A stretch of DNA of 64,000 bases from Mesorhizobium sp. NZP2077 (GCF_013170805.1 NZ_CP051293.1:3726001-3790000), one strand, 5' to 3'. Positions 56,636 to 64,000 are shown, numbered from the stretch's first letter. The notes: generated from the sequence alone by a model not told the origin. Translations and numbers: made by a program.

Positions 56636-57124
56636 TCAGGCAGAGGCAATGTTTTTCCGCGCCCCGAGATAGCGCCGCAGGCCGGCTTCGCCGCGCGGCG
56701 TTGTCCAGCGATGGTTCCAGGCGAAGGCCGGCCGCAGCAGTGGTGCCAGGAATTTGAGGATCGGCCTCTCGACCGTGACCTGCCAGGTCAACTGGACATG
56801 GGTGCCGGTGCCCGACAGCGACAGTTCGGCCCGCCACAACCCGTCGAAGTCGCCAAAGGTTTTCACCACCACCAGCCGGCCGGGTTCGAGTTCGGCGGCC
56901 TCGATGATGAAGTTCAGTTCGTAGGGCAGGGCGCCGCGCGCCCGTGCCCTTGCCCGTGAACCGACCGACGCCTTGCCGTTGCCGTCGAGCGGCACCACTT
57001 CCTTGTAGACGTCGCCCCACCACAGCGGCAGCAATTCGGCGTCGGAGAGCACGTCCCACACTTGCCGAGGCGTGCCTTCGGGAATCTGCCAGCTTTCGTC
57101 GAAGCGGAAGACGTTGCTTGGCAT
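56636..57124 (-). CDS. SRPBCC family protein
   Basis: 162-aa START/Bet v1-like domain. [38 protein letters not shown] and the central beta strands [27 protein letters not shown] show the helix-grip fold. Such proteins bind hydrophobic ligands; nothing identifies this one. It is convergent with the acyltransferase and stands alone. Confidence 0.82.
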   Translation of the reverse strand: MPSNVFRFDESWQIPEGTPRQVWDVLSDAELLPLWWGDVYKEVVPLDGNGKASVGSRARARARGALPYELNFIIEAAELEPGRLVVVKTFGDFDGLWRAELSLSGTGTHVQLTWQVTVERPILKFLAPLLRPAFAWNHRWTTPRGEAGLRRYLGARKNIASA

Positions 57125-57190
57125 GGCGGTTCCTCCAGTTGGCGGAACCTATATTAGACGTGGCTTCTTTGTGTAGCCAGCGCCACAGAA

Positions 57191-57679
57191 TTAGGCGACG
57201 ATCTGCTTGACGTAGTAGCGCACCGCTTTCTTGCCGCCATGGATCACCGCGTCGCCGACCTCTGCAAAACCGAGGGCGGCGTGGAAGGCGTCGGAGGCAG
57301 GGTTGGGCGGGTCGGCATTGACCTCGCAAGTGACCAGCGTGTGGCCGGCGCGTTCGGCATGCTCGAACAGGTCCTGATAAAGCCGGCGAGCATGGCCGCG
57401 GCCCCGTGCGTGCGCCGCCACGACGACGCGGTCGACATAGACGAAGCTGATGTAGCGTTCGCGGAACCAGACGAAGTTCGGGCTGTCGTAGTTCGCTTCC
57501 TGGTCGAAGGTCATGATGAAGGCTTCGAGATCGCCGATGCGCCGCGCATAGAATGCCTCGCCGAGCAGGAACGACAGCCGCTCGGCTTCGAGCCAGGACA
57601 GTTCCGCGGCATGCTCGTTGTTGAGCGCCAGTATGTCGGCTTCGTCGTCTGGCGCTATGCGGTCTATCTCAGAGGTCAT
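57191..57679 (-). CDS. GNAT family N-acetyltransferase
   Basis: 162 aa with acetyl-CoA motif A as VVVAAHARGRGHARRLYQDLFEHA and the C-terminal DAFHAALGFAEVGDAVIHGGKKAVRYYVK. The ATG at 57679 overlaps the cutC stop as ATGA (57676-57679), so the two are co-translated. Substrate unknown. Confidence 0.88.
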   Translation of the reverse strand: MTSEIDRIAPDDEADILALNNEHAAELSWLEAERLSFLLGEAFYARRIGDLEAFIMTFDQEANYDSPNFVWFRERYISFVYVDRVVVAAHARGRGHARRLYQDLFEHAERAGHTLVTCEVNADPPNPASDAFHAALGFAEVGDAVIHGGKKAVRYYVKQIVA

Positions 57680-58434
57680 GCCTTGGCCGCCGTGATCGTC
57701 GCCGCCACCAGCGGTGTGTCGGTCAAAGTGTTGCGGTATTCGCGATCGAGATCGGAGCCGCCCATGCCGACCTTGGGATTGCGGTAGCGCATGGCGCTCG
57801 GCACGTCCTTCAGTGCGGCGAAATGCATTTCGGCCAGCCCGGTCTTTCCGCGCACCTCGGCGATGTTGGCAAGATCGAGCCCGCCGCAACCGAGGATGAT
57901 GATGCGGTCGCCGGCCTGACGCACCAGATCGGCCAGCAACGGCAGGCCTTCGATCGCGGTGTCGCGCTGGCCGCTGGTCAGCACGCGGCCGACCTTGCAG
58001 CGGATCAGCGCTTCCAGCGCCTCGGCCGGATCGCGCGTCATGTCGAAGGCGCGGTGGCAGGTGACGTTCAGAGGGCCAGCGGCTTGCGTCAGTTCGCCCA
58101 TGCGCTTCTCGTCGATGGTGCCGTCGGCGTTCAGGCAGCCGAACACCACGCCGGGCACGCCGAGATCGCGGAGTGCGGCGACATCGGCGAGCATCGAGCG
58201 GTACTCGGTCTCGCTGTAGAGAAAATCGCCGCCGCGCGGCCGCACCATGACGTGAAACGGCACCGTTGCCTGATCCAGCGCGGCGCGCACCGTGCCGAGG
58301 CTCGGAGTGATGCCGCCTTCGACGAGACTGGCGCAGAGTTCGACCCGGTCGGCGCCGGCCGCCTGCGCGGCGAGCAGGCCATCGATGCCTTCGACACAGA
58401 TTTCGATCAGCGGCGGGCGGGTTTCTGTGGTCAA
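57676..58434 (-). CDS. cutC: CutC family protein
   Basis: 252-aa TIM-barrel protein of the CutC family: EICVEGIDGLLAAQAAGADRVELCASLVEGGITPS, RPRGGDFLYSETE and CHRAFDM are the family blocks. Historically linked to copper homeostasis, but the enzymatic activity is not settled. It leads a two-gene unit with a GNAT acetyltransferase. Confidence 0.92.
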   Translation of the reverse strand: MTTETRPPLIEICVEGIDGLLAAQAAGADRVELCASLVEGGITPSLGTVRAALDQATVPFHVMVRPRGGDFLYSETEYRSMLADVAALRDLGVPGVVFGCLNADGTIDEKRMGELTQAAGPLNVTCHRAFDMTRDPAEALEALIRCKVGRVLTSGQRDTAIEGLPLLADLVRQAGDRIIILGCGGLDLANIAEVRGKTGLAEMHFAALKDVPSAMRYRNPKVGMGGSDLDREYRNTLTDTPLVAATITAAKA

Positions 58435-58538
58435 GGGGCGATCCAGTTCATGATATTTCCGACAGCCCTAGCACCCGGGCGGCTGGCGCGAAAGCGTGAT
58501 CGGTGGTCCGCCATTTGGACCAGATGACATTTCCCGGC

Positions 58539-58591
58539 TTGACAGTATTATAACTTAATGGTTATGAGTTAACCCATAGCCATACGGTTAT
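58539..58591 (+). promoter_or_regulatory. Promoter with two operator-like dyads upstream of the AhpD-like gene
   Basis: TTGACA (58539-58544), 17-bp spacer, TTATGA (58562-58567). Overlapping the -10 is ATAACTTAATGGTTAT (58550-58565); a second copy of the form ATAGCC-ATAC-GGTTAT lies at 58576-58591, centres 26 bp apart. The pair of similar dyads suggests a repressor bound at two sites. No regulator gene is adjacent. Confidence 0.55.
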
Positions 58592-58695
58592 AGATTGACC
58601 GTTGGCGGCGGTGGCAGCCGAAAATTCCATCAGCTGAAAACCTGGATGCGCTGTCTCCGGGCTCGGCAAAGCACGTCCTCGAATGGAGAAAGACC

Positions 58696-59151
58696 ATGCA
58701 AGCGAGAATCAAGAATCCGGTGATGCTGATCCCCGGCGCCCTGCAGGCGCTGCTGGCGCTGGACAAGTCGACGGAGGCGGCCGACGTGCCTAATGTGACG
58801 CGCAAGCTCATTCATCTGCGCGCCAGCCAGATCAACAATTGCGCCCTTTGCGTCGACATGCACGCGCGCGAACTGAAGAAGGCCGGCGAGAAGGACGAGC
58901 GCATCTTTGCGCTGGCCGCATGGCGCGAGACGCCATACTTCACCGATGCCGAACGGGCAGCCCTGGCGCTGGCGGAGGCCGGCACGAGGCTCGCCGACCG
59001 CCCGGACGCCGTGCCAGACGATGTCTGGGACGAAGCCGCCCGGCACTATGACGAAAAGGCGCTTGCCGCGCTGGTTGTCCAGATCGCCCTGATCAACGCG
59101 TTCAACCGGCTGAACGCGACGACCCGACAGATGGTTGGCGCCTGGGGCTGA
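58696..59151 (+). CDS. AhpD-like carboxymuconolactone decarboxylase family protein
   Basis: 151-aa all-helical protein with the AhpD-type redox site C49-A-L-C52 and H56 (NNCALCVDMHAREL). These act as alkylhydroperoxidases or thiol-dependent reductases. The upstream region contains a good sigma-70-type promoter with two dyads, indicating inducible expression, possibly by oxidative or electrophilic stress. Confidence 0.88.
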   Translation: MQARIKNPVMLIPGALQALLALDKSTEAADVPNVTRKLIHLRASQINNCALCVDMHARELKKAGEKDERIFALAAWRETPYFTDAERAALALAEAGTRLADRPDAVPDDVWDEAARHYDEKALAALVVQIALINAFNRLNATTRQMVGAWG

Positions 59152-59241
59152 GCGCCGGGTTCGAGTTCTTTGCGGAGCAGGTATCGGCTATGGCGGGAAG
59201 GCGGGCGGCACATTGCCTTCCTGCCTTCGGGGCGTTGGCGG

Positions 59242-59673
59242 CTACTGGCGCAATTCCGTATTCTTGGCGCCTTGCTCGACCTGATCGATGACCAGGAGCT
59301 TGACCGGACCATCGCCGATATTGGTGGCCTGATGCCACTGCCCGATCATTTCGATGATGAAATCGCCTGTTTTGTAGGTGTTGCTGTTGCCGGTCTCGAC
59401 ATTGGTGACCTTCAGCGTTCCGGCCTCGACATAAGCGTAGCGCGGGAAGGGGTGCCTGTGCACCGGCAAGGTTGCGCCGACCGCGATGTCATAGGTCGAC
59501 ACCAGCACCTGCACGTTCTTCTGCGGCAGCGTGATCGGCTGGCCAGACGCGGTGGTCGTGCGCGATGCCAGCGGGGTGACGACGACCGGCGTACTGCTGC
59601 TGTCCAACGCCAGAGCGCAATTTGCATAAAGTGCAGCGGCGGCCAGCAGTGCCCAAACCAGGATTTTGCGCAT
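59242..59673 (-). CDS. Exported cupin-domain protein
   Basis: 143 aa: signal peptide to about residue 22 (MRKILVWALLAAAALYANCALA), then a single cupin. Metal ligands are HRHPFPRYAYVEAG (two His, Glu) and the second motif with IGQWHQATN. The ATG at 59673 has GAGAGGA upstream. Role unknown; periplasmic cupins of this size can be dioxygenases or binding proteins. Confidence 0.83.
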   Translation of the reverse strand: MRKILVWALLAAAALYANCALALDSSSTPVVVTPLASRTTTASGQPITLPQKNVQVLVSTYDIAVGATLPVHRHPFPRYAYVEAGTLKVTNVETGNSNTYKTGDFIIEMIGQWHQATNIGDGPVKLLVIDQVEQGAKNTELRQ

Positions 59674-60026
59674 GATTCCTCTCTGAACCGCCGCATCTAT
59701 CGCGCGGCGGATATCCAAGCGCAAGCGGGAGCGACGCGCGACGTTCCAATGACTGGCTCCATCGATCCTCCAAGCCTTCCTTCATATCCCGCCTCCTCCG
59801 CTCGACCGGGTTCGGGCCATGTTCATTGCGACATGGTCGTGCGGCCAGGCGGAAAGCATCTTCAACGGTTCGATCTGCCGGCGACTAAGTTCGGTCAGTT
59901 TATCACCTTCGTCCGGAGACAGGGCTGGTTCTACCACGGCCTTCGGCGTTGCCGGATTTGACGCAGCGCAATGCGGAATCAGATCGACTGCCCTAAAAAG
60001 TTGCCTTCAGTCGTAGGAACTCGGAC
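59674..60026. other. Gene-free stretch near the chromosome-island border
   Basis: About 350 bp with no supported gene; open frames here are short and not protein-like. No RNA or repeat recognised. Confidence 0.35.
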
Positions 60027-60392
60027 ATGATGTTTGATGCAATGACCAAACGCGCGGTGGTAGGCACAACAGTCTCCTTTCCGCCCATAGGGGCCGTCGC
60101 TGCAGCGGAAAAGATTTTTGCTGCAAACTCGAACGAAAGTCCCATCTTGGCGAGGTTCCGGCGCTGGGAGGCACTGATGAGTTCGATCTCCCTGGACATT
60201 TCCGACCGGGATCTGAAACGCGCCTATCAAGACATGTCCGAGATCGTGCAGGCCATGCTTGCCATCCCGGCTACAAATACGCACGAGTTCGCGGCGCAGT
60301 TCCTGGTTGTTTGCAGCGGTGATGGGATCGAACACCCGTCAGCCGCCCGACAGCTCCATGCCCACGCGCAAACCTTATTCGGAATGGCGTAG
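60027..60392 (+). CDS. Hypothetical protein next to the tRNA-Asn fragment
   Basis: 121 aa, not recognised. Mostly helical, with SPILARFRRWEALMSS and ERDLKRAYQDMSEI-type charged segments, no signal peptide or membrane helix. The start MMFDAMTKRAVVG has several ATG choices (60027, 60030, 60042). It lies 35 bp outside the tRNA fragment, so it belongs to the chromosome side or to an older insertion. Confidence 0.45.
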   Translation: MMFDAMTKRAVVGTTVSFPPIGAVAAAEKIFAANSNESPILARFRRWEALMSSISLDISDRDLKRAYQDMSEIVQAMLAIPATNTHEFAAQFLVVCSGDGIEHPSAARQLHAHAQTLFGMA

Positions 60393-60427
60393 GAATGACC
60401 GTCATGTTGCAAAGCGTTTGAAGTTTT

Positions 60428-60472
60428 TGGCTCCCCGGGCCGGATTCGAACCAGCGACCAACCGGTTAACAG
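60428..60472 (-). repeat. 3' fragment of tRNA-Asn(GTT): attachment-site copy
   Basis: Minus strand reads from the anticodon loop (CTGTTAA) through ACCGGTT-type stem half, T arm GCTGG-TTCGAAT-CCGGC, acceptor half CCGGGGA, G, and encoded CCA. The 5' half of the tRNA is missing; beyond 60472 the sequence diverges (AGGGTTTC). Such 3' tRNA fragments are the direct repeat left at the end of an integrated element distal to the intact tRNA. The integrase lies about 200 bp to the right. Confidence 0.85.
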
Positions 60473-60558
60473 AGGGTTTCTAATGCGATTTTCTGGATCA
60501 GCGTGCGACAGCCTGAATTTCTGAAAATTCTTTTAATAACAATTAATTAGTGTCTCAT

Positions 60559-60626
60559 CCTGTCGCGACCTGTCGCAGCCGGTATCGACAAAGCGCGTGG
60601 TTTTTTGTAGATTATTTTGTAGATCA
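60559..60626. repeat. Tandem 10-bp and 12-bp repeats upstream of the integrase
   Basis: CCTGTCGC occurs at 60559 and 60569 (10-bp step) and TTTTGTAGATYA occurs twice in tandem (60603-60614 and 60615-60626). Both sets lie in the AT-rich gap between the tRNA fragment and the integrase. Arm-type integrase sites or regulator sites are plausible. Confidence 0.55.
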
Positions 60627-60676
60627 CTCACAGAACCCCGGGCAAACCGGTTGTAGCAAGATTGGTCCCTGGACAG

Positions 60677-61996
60677 ATGCCGAAACTCGAACTCACCGAC
60701 AAATTCTGCCAGGCCGCCAAGGCCGGTTCCGGCCGAAAAGCCGACTATTTCGATACGACCGTCAAAGGTCTTGTGCTGCGCGTCTCGGCGGGTGGGCAAA
60801 AGACCTGGTTCGTGGTTTACGGGCCGCCCGACAAGCGGCAATGGTTGAAGCTCGGCACCTATCCCGAGACACCGCTCGGCACCGGCAAGGGCGCTCGCCA
60901 GAAGGCCAAGGACACTCGTGCAAGCGTGCAAGACGGCGGCGACCCTGTGGCCGCCAAGAAGGCGCATGCCGCCTCGATGACCGTCTCTGATTTGGTCGAG
61001 AGCTATCTCACCCGCCGGGCATCATCGCGGCGGTCGGTCGATGAGATCGCGCGCCGGCTGCGCAAGAATGTGTCCGGCTATGATGCTGACGGAAAGAAGG
61101 TCGAGAAGGCATCATCTGGCTGCATCGGCGAGGTGAAGCTCGCGGACCTGCATCGTCGCGACATCACCAAGGCGATCGACGCGGTGAAGGATCGGGGCGC
61201 GGCCGTCGAGGCGAACCGGGTGTTCGAGGACATTCGTGCCATGATCCGATGGGGGCGCGGTCGTGGCGATCTGGACAGCAACTTGACCGAAGGTATGGCG
61301 AGGCCGACCGAAACGGTCGAGCGCGACCGCGTGCTGACGGCCGACGAGATCAAGACGATGTGGGCAGCCTTGCCCGAAGCCGACATGCGGGAAAGCACCC
61401 GCCGCATTCTGCGCCTGTGCCTGGTTACCGGACAGCGTGTTGGCGAGATCGCCGGCATGGAGCACGGCGAACTGGACTTGACACGCGGCCTTTGGACGAT
61501 ACCAGCCAGGCGCGCGAAGAACGGCCGCGACCATGTTGTCCCGCTGTGCGAAATGGCAATCCGAATCATGGGCGATCAGATCGCAGACGTGAAGGCGCTG
61601 TCGGAGCGCAAGGGCAGGGCGGTACCGCCTTTCGTTTTTCCTGGACCGGGCGCCCGTGCAGCCGTCACCGGCGCATCTGTCCCGAAGGCAGTGAAGCGAG
61701 AAGAGATCAGCAAGCGCGGCGTAGCAATGATCATGGGCATTGCACCGTGGACGCCGCATGACCTTCGGCGATCTGCTGCGACGGGCATGGAAGAAATCGG
61801 CATTTCGCCGTTCATCGTCGGGCAAGTGTTGAACCACGTTTCGGCGACCAAGAGTACGATCACGTCGCGGGTATATGCGCGCTACGACTATATGAGCGAG
61901 AAACGGGACGCCTTGGAGCTTTGGGCCGATCGGCTTGCCGGCATCTTTGCAGGCAAGGGCAACATCGAACCTCTGCGAGCGAAGGCAGTTGCATGA
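60677..61996 (+). CDS. Tyrosine-type integrase (P4 family)
   Basis: 439-aa site-specific recombinase. N-terminal arm-binding (DUF4102) domain MPKLELTDKFCQAAKAG with LKLGTYPETPLG, core-binding domain (100-210), and catalytic domain with R254 (LVTGQRVGEIAG), H361 and R364 (PHDLRRSAAT), H387 (LNHVS) and the tyrosine within VYARYDY (400-405). It would move the element at the tRNA-Asn 3' end. Start at 60677; a GTG five codons upstream is possible. A 38-codon frame overlaps its stop. Confidence 0.94.
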   Translation: MPKLELTDKFCQAAKAGSGRKADYFDTTVKGLVLRVSAGGQKTWFVVYGPPDKRQWLKLGTYPETPLGTGKGARQKAKDTRASVQDGGDPVAAKKAHAASMTVSDLVESYLTRRASSRRSVDEIARRLRKNVSGYDADGKKVEKASSGCIGEVKLADLHRRDITKAIDAVKDRGAAVEANRVFEDIRAMIRWGRGRGDLDSNLTEGMARPTETVERDRVLTADEIKTMWAALPEADMRESTRRILRLCLVTGQRVGEIAGMEHGELDLTRGLWTIPARRAKNGRDHVVPLCEMAIRIMGDQIADVKALSERKGRAVPPFVFPGPGARAAVTGASVPKAVKREEISKRGVAMIMGIAPWTPHDLRRSAATGMEEIGISPFIVGQVLNHVSATKSTITSRVYARYDYMSEKRDALELWADRLAGIFAGKGNIEPLRAKAVA

Positions 61997-62109
61997 ACCG
62001 GTCTGCGCAGTCGCCGTTCGCCCCCGAAACCTTCCTGCTGCTCGCCGAGGTCTTCGCGGTTGATCTTGATCCCTCTGACTGCCGCCGCAATCGAATAATT
62101 GTCGGCTAA
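61993..62109 (+). CDS. Small open frame coupled to the integrase stop
   Basis: 38 codons starting at ATG 61993, which overlaps the integrase TGA as ATGA. The peptide (MNRSAQSPFAPETFLLLAEV...) matches nothing I recognise. The coupling is suggestive, but the frame could be chance; an excisionase would normally be larger. Confidence 0.3.
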   Translation: MNRSAQSPFAPETFLLLAEVFAVDLDPSDCRRNRIIVG

Positions 62110-62150
62110 TGGACGCGCTGCCTTGCCTGCCGGGAGCTACTTCACCGATC

Positions 62151-62390
62151 CTACGTCCTTTCGGAACGCCGTGACAGACGCACGCCGACACCACCGCCAT
62201 TTTCAGGAATGAACTCGATGCCGGCATTCTCAAGCGTTTTTTGGAGGAGGTATCGCGTTCCTGTTTGAGGAACAGAACGGTCGTTTTCGAAATTGCGAAT
62301 GGTAACAGCACTCGCGCCGGAGCGGGCGGCGAGATCCTCTTGCGTCCATTTCAGCAACGCTCGTGCGGCGCGACATTGAGCAGAATCCAT
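62151..62390 (-). CDS. XRE-type helix-turn-helix regulator
   Basis: 79-aa regulator: MDSAQCRAARALLKWTQEDLA, then the recognition segment SGASAVTIRNFENDRSVPQ and a C-terminal NGGGVGVRL. The start at 62390 matches the usual beginning of this rhizobial family; the frame is open to 62465. It is divergent from a frameshifted gene, with a promoter and perfect dyad between them, as for an autoregulated repressor of an integrated element. Confidence 0.82.
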   Translation of the reverse strand: MDSAQCRAARALLKWTQEDLAARSGASAVTIRNFENDRSVPQTGTRYLLQKTLENAGIEFIPENGGGVGVRLSRRSERT

Positions 62391-62440
62391 GTCGCAAACT
62401 GGTAATAACTCATGAAAATCGCAAGCTTTTTCGGAAAACG

Positions 62441-62487
62441 TTGACATCTTCTTTCTAAAAACCAATAATCCTTTCGTTTTTAGAAAG
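62441..62487 (+). promoter_or_regulatory. Promoter inside a perfect 12-bp dyad
   Basis: TTGACA (62441-62446), 17-bp spacer, AATAAT (62464-62469). The arms CTTTCTAAAAAC (62451-62462) and GTTTTTAGAAAG (62476-62487) are exact inverted repeats separated by 13 bp, so one arm lies in the spacer and the -10 is between the arms. A protein bound here would block transcription towards 62555. The XRE protein encoded next door is the obvious candidate. Confidence 0.75.
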
Positions 62488-62554
62488 CGGCCGCACCGAA
62501 TGCGCGAACACTCGACGCGGCCTCACCACAACCCAGCTGTTAGGAGCTCGGATC

Positions 62555-63242
62555 ATGGCTGATTCCGACAATAGCATGAGTTTGTCGTTCGTCACCCCGG
62601 CGGCGCTTGCTGGCGGGCACGGCGACGGCCGCACTGGCATGGCCTTTCCAGTTAAAGTCGCGGGCCGCCGAACTGACGGACGACAGCAGTGCGGCCGATC
62701 CTGCTCTTCGTCTGTGTGGGAACTGGCAAAAGATCCACGATGAGACACTGGCGTTGTGCCGCGAACAGCAGCGGTTGGAGACATACCTCGCCAGGACGGT
62801 CGGCTTTCCCTGCGCCAAGGTGCGGCTTGCCGATGGTACGGACGTGACACTCCATTCCATCGAGAGCCTGAACGATGCCTACTCTCCTGAAAACGAAGTC
62901 GAATGGGGCAGGGCGCTCGCGGATTTCGCGGCGCACCAGGCGCGCTGGGACGCTGCTGATGCTGAGATCGGCTATTCGAGCACAGACGAACTGATCCGGC
63001 AATCGGAAACAGCCGAAAGCGCACTTTTGGATGATCTACCGCAGACAGCGGCCACGTCCATCGAAGGCATATTTGCCAAGCTCAAGGTCATCCTGCGTGA
63101 CGGTGAGCACTGGGAACATCCAGACGATTTCCCCTGGCCGCATATCCGATCTGTGCTGGATGACCTCGCCGCCACCACAAATATCGATCCGGCGACGATT
63201 GCCAGATCGATTGGGCAACCGTTAGTTGACAGCCCCTCATAG
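62555..63242 (+). pseudogene. Frameshifted gene for an exported protein of unknown function
   Basis: An ATG at 62555 with AGGAG eight bases upstream begins MADSDNSMSLSFVT, but the frame turns incoherent after a CCCC run at 62595-62598. Removing one C would continue as TRRRLLAGTATAALAWPF and then the long open frame to 63242 (about 228 aa in all). The joined N-terminus resembles a twin-arginine-type signal. The rest (CGNWQKIHDETLALCREQQRLE..., DLAATTNIDPATIARSIG) is helical and unrecognised. It could be an assembly error, a pseudogene, or programmed slippage; the open remainder from the TTG at 62607 may still be translated. Confidence 0.65.
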
Positions 63243-63517
63243 GCGGTGAGGAAGAAGTCTGCCTCGAAGTAGGCCTGATCGGTGGCCGCTGTCACGGCCG
63301 CTGCGCTGAGCGCTTGCTGTGTCAGTCTCAGGGGCGGCGACCGATCCGGCGTGGGCTGGGAAAGCAGATAAGCGGCCAGTTGTGTGCGGTTCGATCCAAA
63401 GTTGCCCTGCTTGAGTAACCCATCTTGGTGGGCGAGGCCGACTATCGCTCCTGGTTTGCCGTGTTCGTTCGCCTCGGCGATGGTCCTAATGGACATGGTC
63501 CACATGGGTTCAAGCAA
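62972..63517 (-). CDS. Doubtful open frame downstream of the AlpA-like gene
   Basis: Protein-like sequence (SIRTIAEANEHGKPGAIVGLAHQDGLLKQG, LRLTQQALSAAAVTAATDQAYFEADFFLTAYEG) lies at about 63240-63590, and its coding character extends upstream of the first start codon (TTG 63517) to a stop just after the AlpA gene. The C-terminal part overlaps the opposite-strand gene. It may be the remnant of a gene that lost its start; not recognised. Confidence 0.3.
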   Translation of the reverse strand: MLEPMWTMSIRTIAEANEHGKPGAIVGLAHQDGLLKQGNFGSNRTQLAAYLLSQPTPDRSPPLRLTQQALSAAAVTAATDQAYFEADFFLTAYEGLSTNGCPIDLAIVAGSIFVVAARSSSTDRICGQGKSSGCSQCSPSRRMTLSLANMPSMDVAAVCGRSSKSALSAVSDCRISSSVLE

Positions 63518-63586
63518 TTGCCTCGCCGCCGTGACCGCTGCGTCTCGATGAAGCCCAGCTTTCCGCGCAGTTGTGCATCACTCTCA

Positions 63587-63799
63587 TCACAACTTGTCGC
63601 CCTGGTCTTGCGGACGCCACGAGAGGGGATTGGTGATCCAGCGACTGATGTCGGATTCGTGCCAGCCTGCACCGTGGATACTGATCTGTATCTGGCGTGG
63701 AAAGGTGCCTTCGGCGATCTTGCGATAGATCGTGGACCGAGACAGGCCGGTCCGGAAAAGGACGGTTTTCAGGCGGATGATCCGGTCTGGTTCAGGCAT
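63587..63799 (-). CDS. AlpA family regulator
   Basis: 70-aa phage-type regulator: RIIRLKTVLFRTGLSRSTIYRKIAEGTFPRQ is the AlpA/MerR-like helix-turn-helix, followed by GWHESDISRWI. AlpA proteins activate excision or integrase genes of integrated elements. The ATG at 63799 lies within the end of an upstream frame (stop at 63792-63794), an 8-base overlap typical of co-translated genes. Confidence 0.88.
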   Translation of the reverse strand: MPEPDRIIRLKTVLFRTGLSRSTIYRKIAEGTFPRQIQISIHGAGWHESDISRWITNPLSWRPQDQGDKL

Positions 63800-64000
63800 G
63801 GTCGCACTGCCTCTTGCTGGTTGGTTCTGATTGCTCCTGATCCAGAGACGACAGGTACTTGCGTACGCGCAAGAGCGTTTTCCGGGTCGTCTTGCCCCAG
63901 CGTGGAAACGGCTGCGAATCGGACGTGTTCAGATCCCAATGCCGCGTCCCCTGCCGATGCCATGGCTGAATGCGAGTTCCGCAGCAAGGCGTCGGCCGGA
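63792..64000 (-). CDS. Partial gene running off the window, upstream of alpA-like gene
   Basis: C-terminal part only (at least 69 codons). The frame ends with CDHA and TGA at 63794-63792 and shows protein-like residues such as IQPWHRQGTRHWDLNTSD and KTLLRVRKYLSSLDQEQ. Its stop overlaps the AlpA-type start by eight bases. Another frame in the same stretch is open too but does not reach that junction. Identity unknown. Confidence 0.4.
   Translation of the reverse strand, partial: RPTPCCGTRIQPWHRQGTRHWDLNTSDSQPFPRWGKTTRKTLLRVRKYLSSLDQEQSEPTSKRQCDHA

Noticed and set aside
60428..60472. A functional tRNA-Asn gene.
   Set aside because: The 5' half (acceptor, D arm and 5' anticodon stem) is absent.
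63769..63987. A 72-codon minus-strand frame overlapping the AlpA-type start.
   Set aside because: Another frame of the same strand looks more protein-like and ends exactly at the AlpA junction, so this one is probably a shadow.

Overview
The window looks like chromosomal DNA of a high-GC alphaproteobacterium of the Rhizobiales, most likely a Mesorhizobium or close relative. This rests on gene content read by eye: an acpXL-type cluster for the very-long-chain acyl group of rhizobial lipid A, the rhizobial iron regulator RirA beside a complete HmuPSTUV/TonB haem uptake locus, a separate PutR regulator for PutA, and a phasin/MaoC pair. No database search was possible.

Layout. 1-4780 (minus): an M20 peptidase and a family-5 peptide ABC transporter (binding protein and two permeases; ATPases probably lie left of the window). 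5002-6488: an exported L,D-transpeptidase and an outer-membrane barrel, ended by a terminator. 6608-11567 (minus): the lipid A VLCFA cluster acpXL-fabF2XL-fabF1XL-adh-lpxXL, without fabZXL. 11742-14168: an SPFH protein, two abnormal overlapping tRNA-like genes and a histidine phosphatase. 14270-17290: a caspase-like protein with ten exact 47-residue repeats. 17401-29218: metabolic genes (AEC carrier, gabD, aldose epimerase, kdgK, di-haem peroxidase, putR/putA, glycosyltransferase).

29256-37307 is an iron/haem region: an IsdG-type haem monooxygenase, an unknown exported four-cysteine protein, a TonB haem receptor, divergent hmuPSTUV, and rirA. 37597-47795 holds DUF445, phasin, MaoC followed by a MITE-like element, an MFS pump with a LysR regulator, a MocR regulator with an EamA exporter, a zinc dehydrogenase and a maleylpyruvate isomerase/fumarylpyruvate hydrolase pair. 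48021-55324 places a NosP-like FIST sensor, a hybrid histidine kinase and a NarL-type regulator beside a divergent form II CoxSLM-type molybdenum hydroxylase. 55598-59673 holds small core genes (acyltransferase, SRPBCC, GNAT, cutC, AhpD-like, cupin).

At about 60428 the core chromosome ends. A 45-nt 3' fragment of tRNA-Asn(GTT) marks one end of an integrated element, followed by a P4-type integrase with tandem repeats upstream, an XRE regulator facing a promoter embedded in a perfect dyad, a frameshifted exported protein gene, an AlpA-type regulator and an upstream gene running off the window. The other end of the element should lie beyond 64000.
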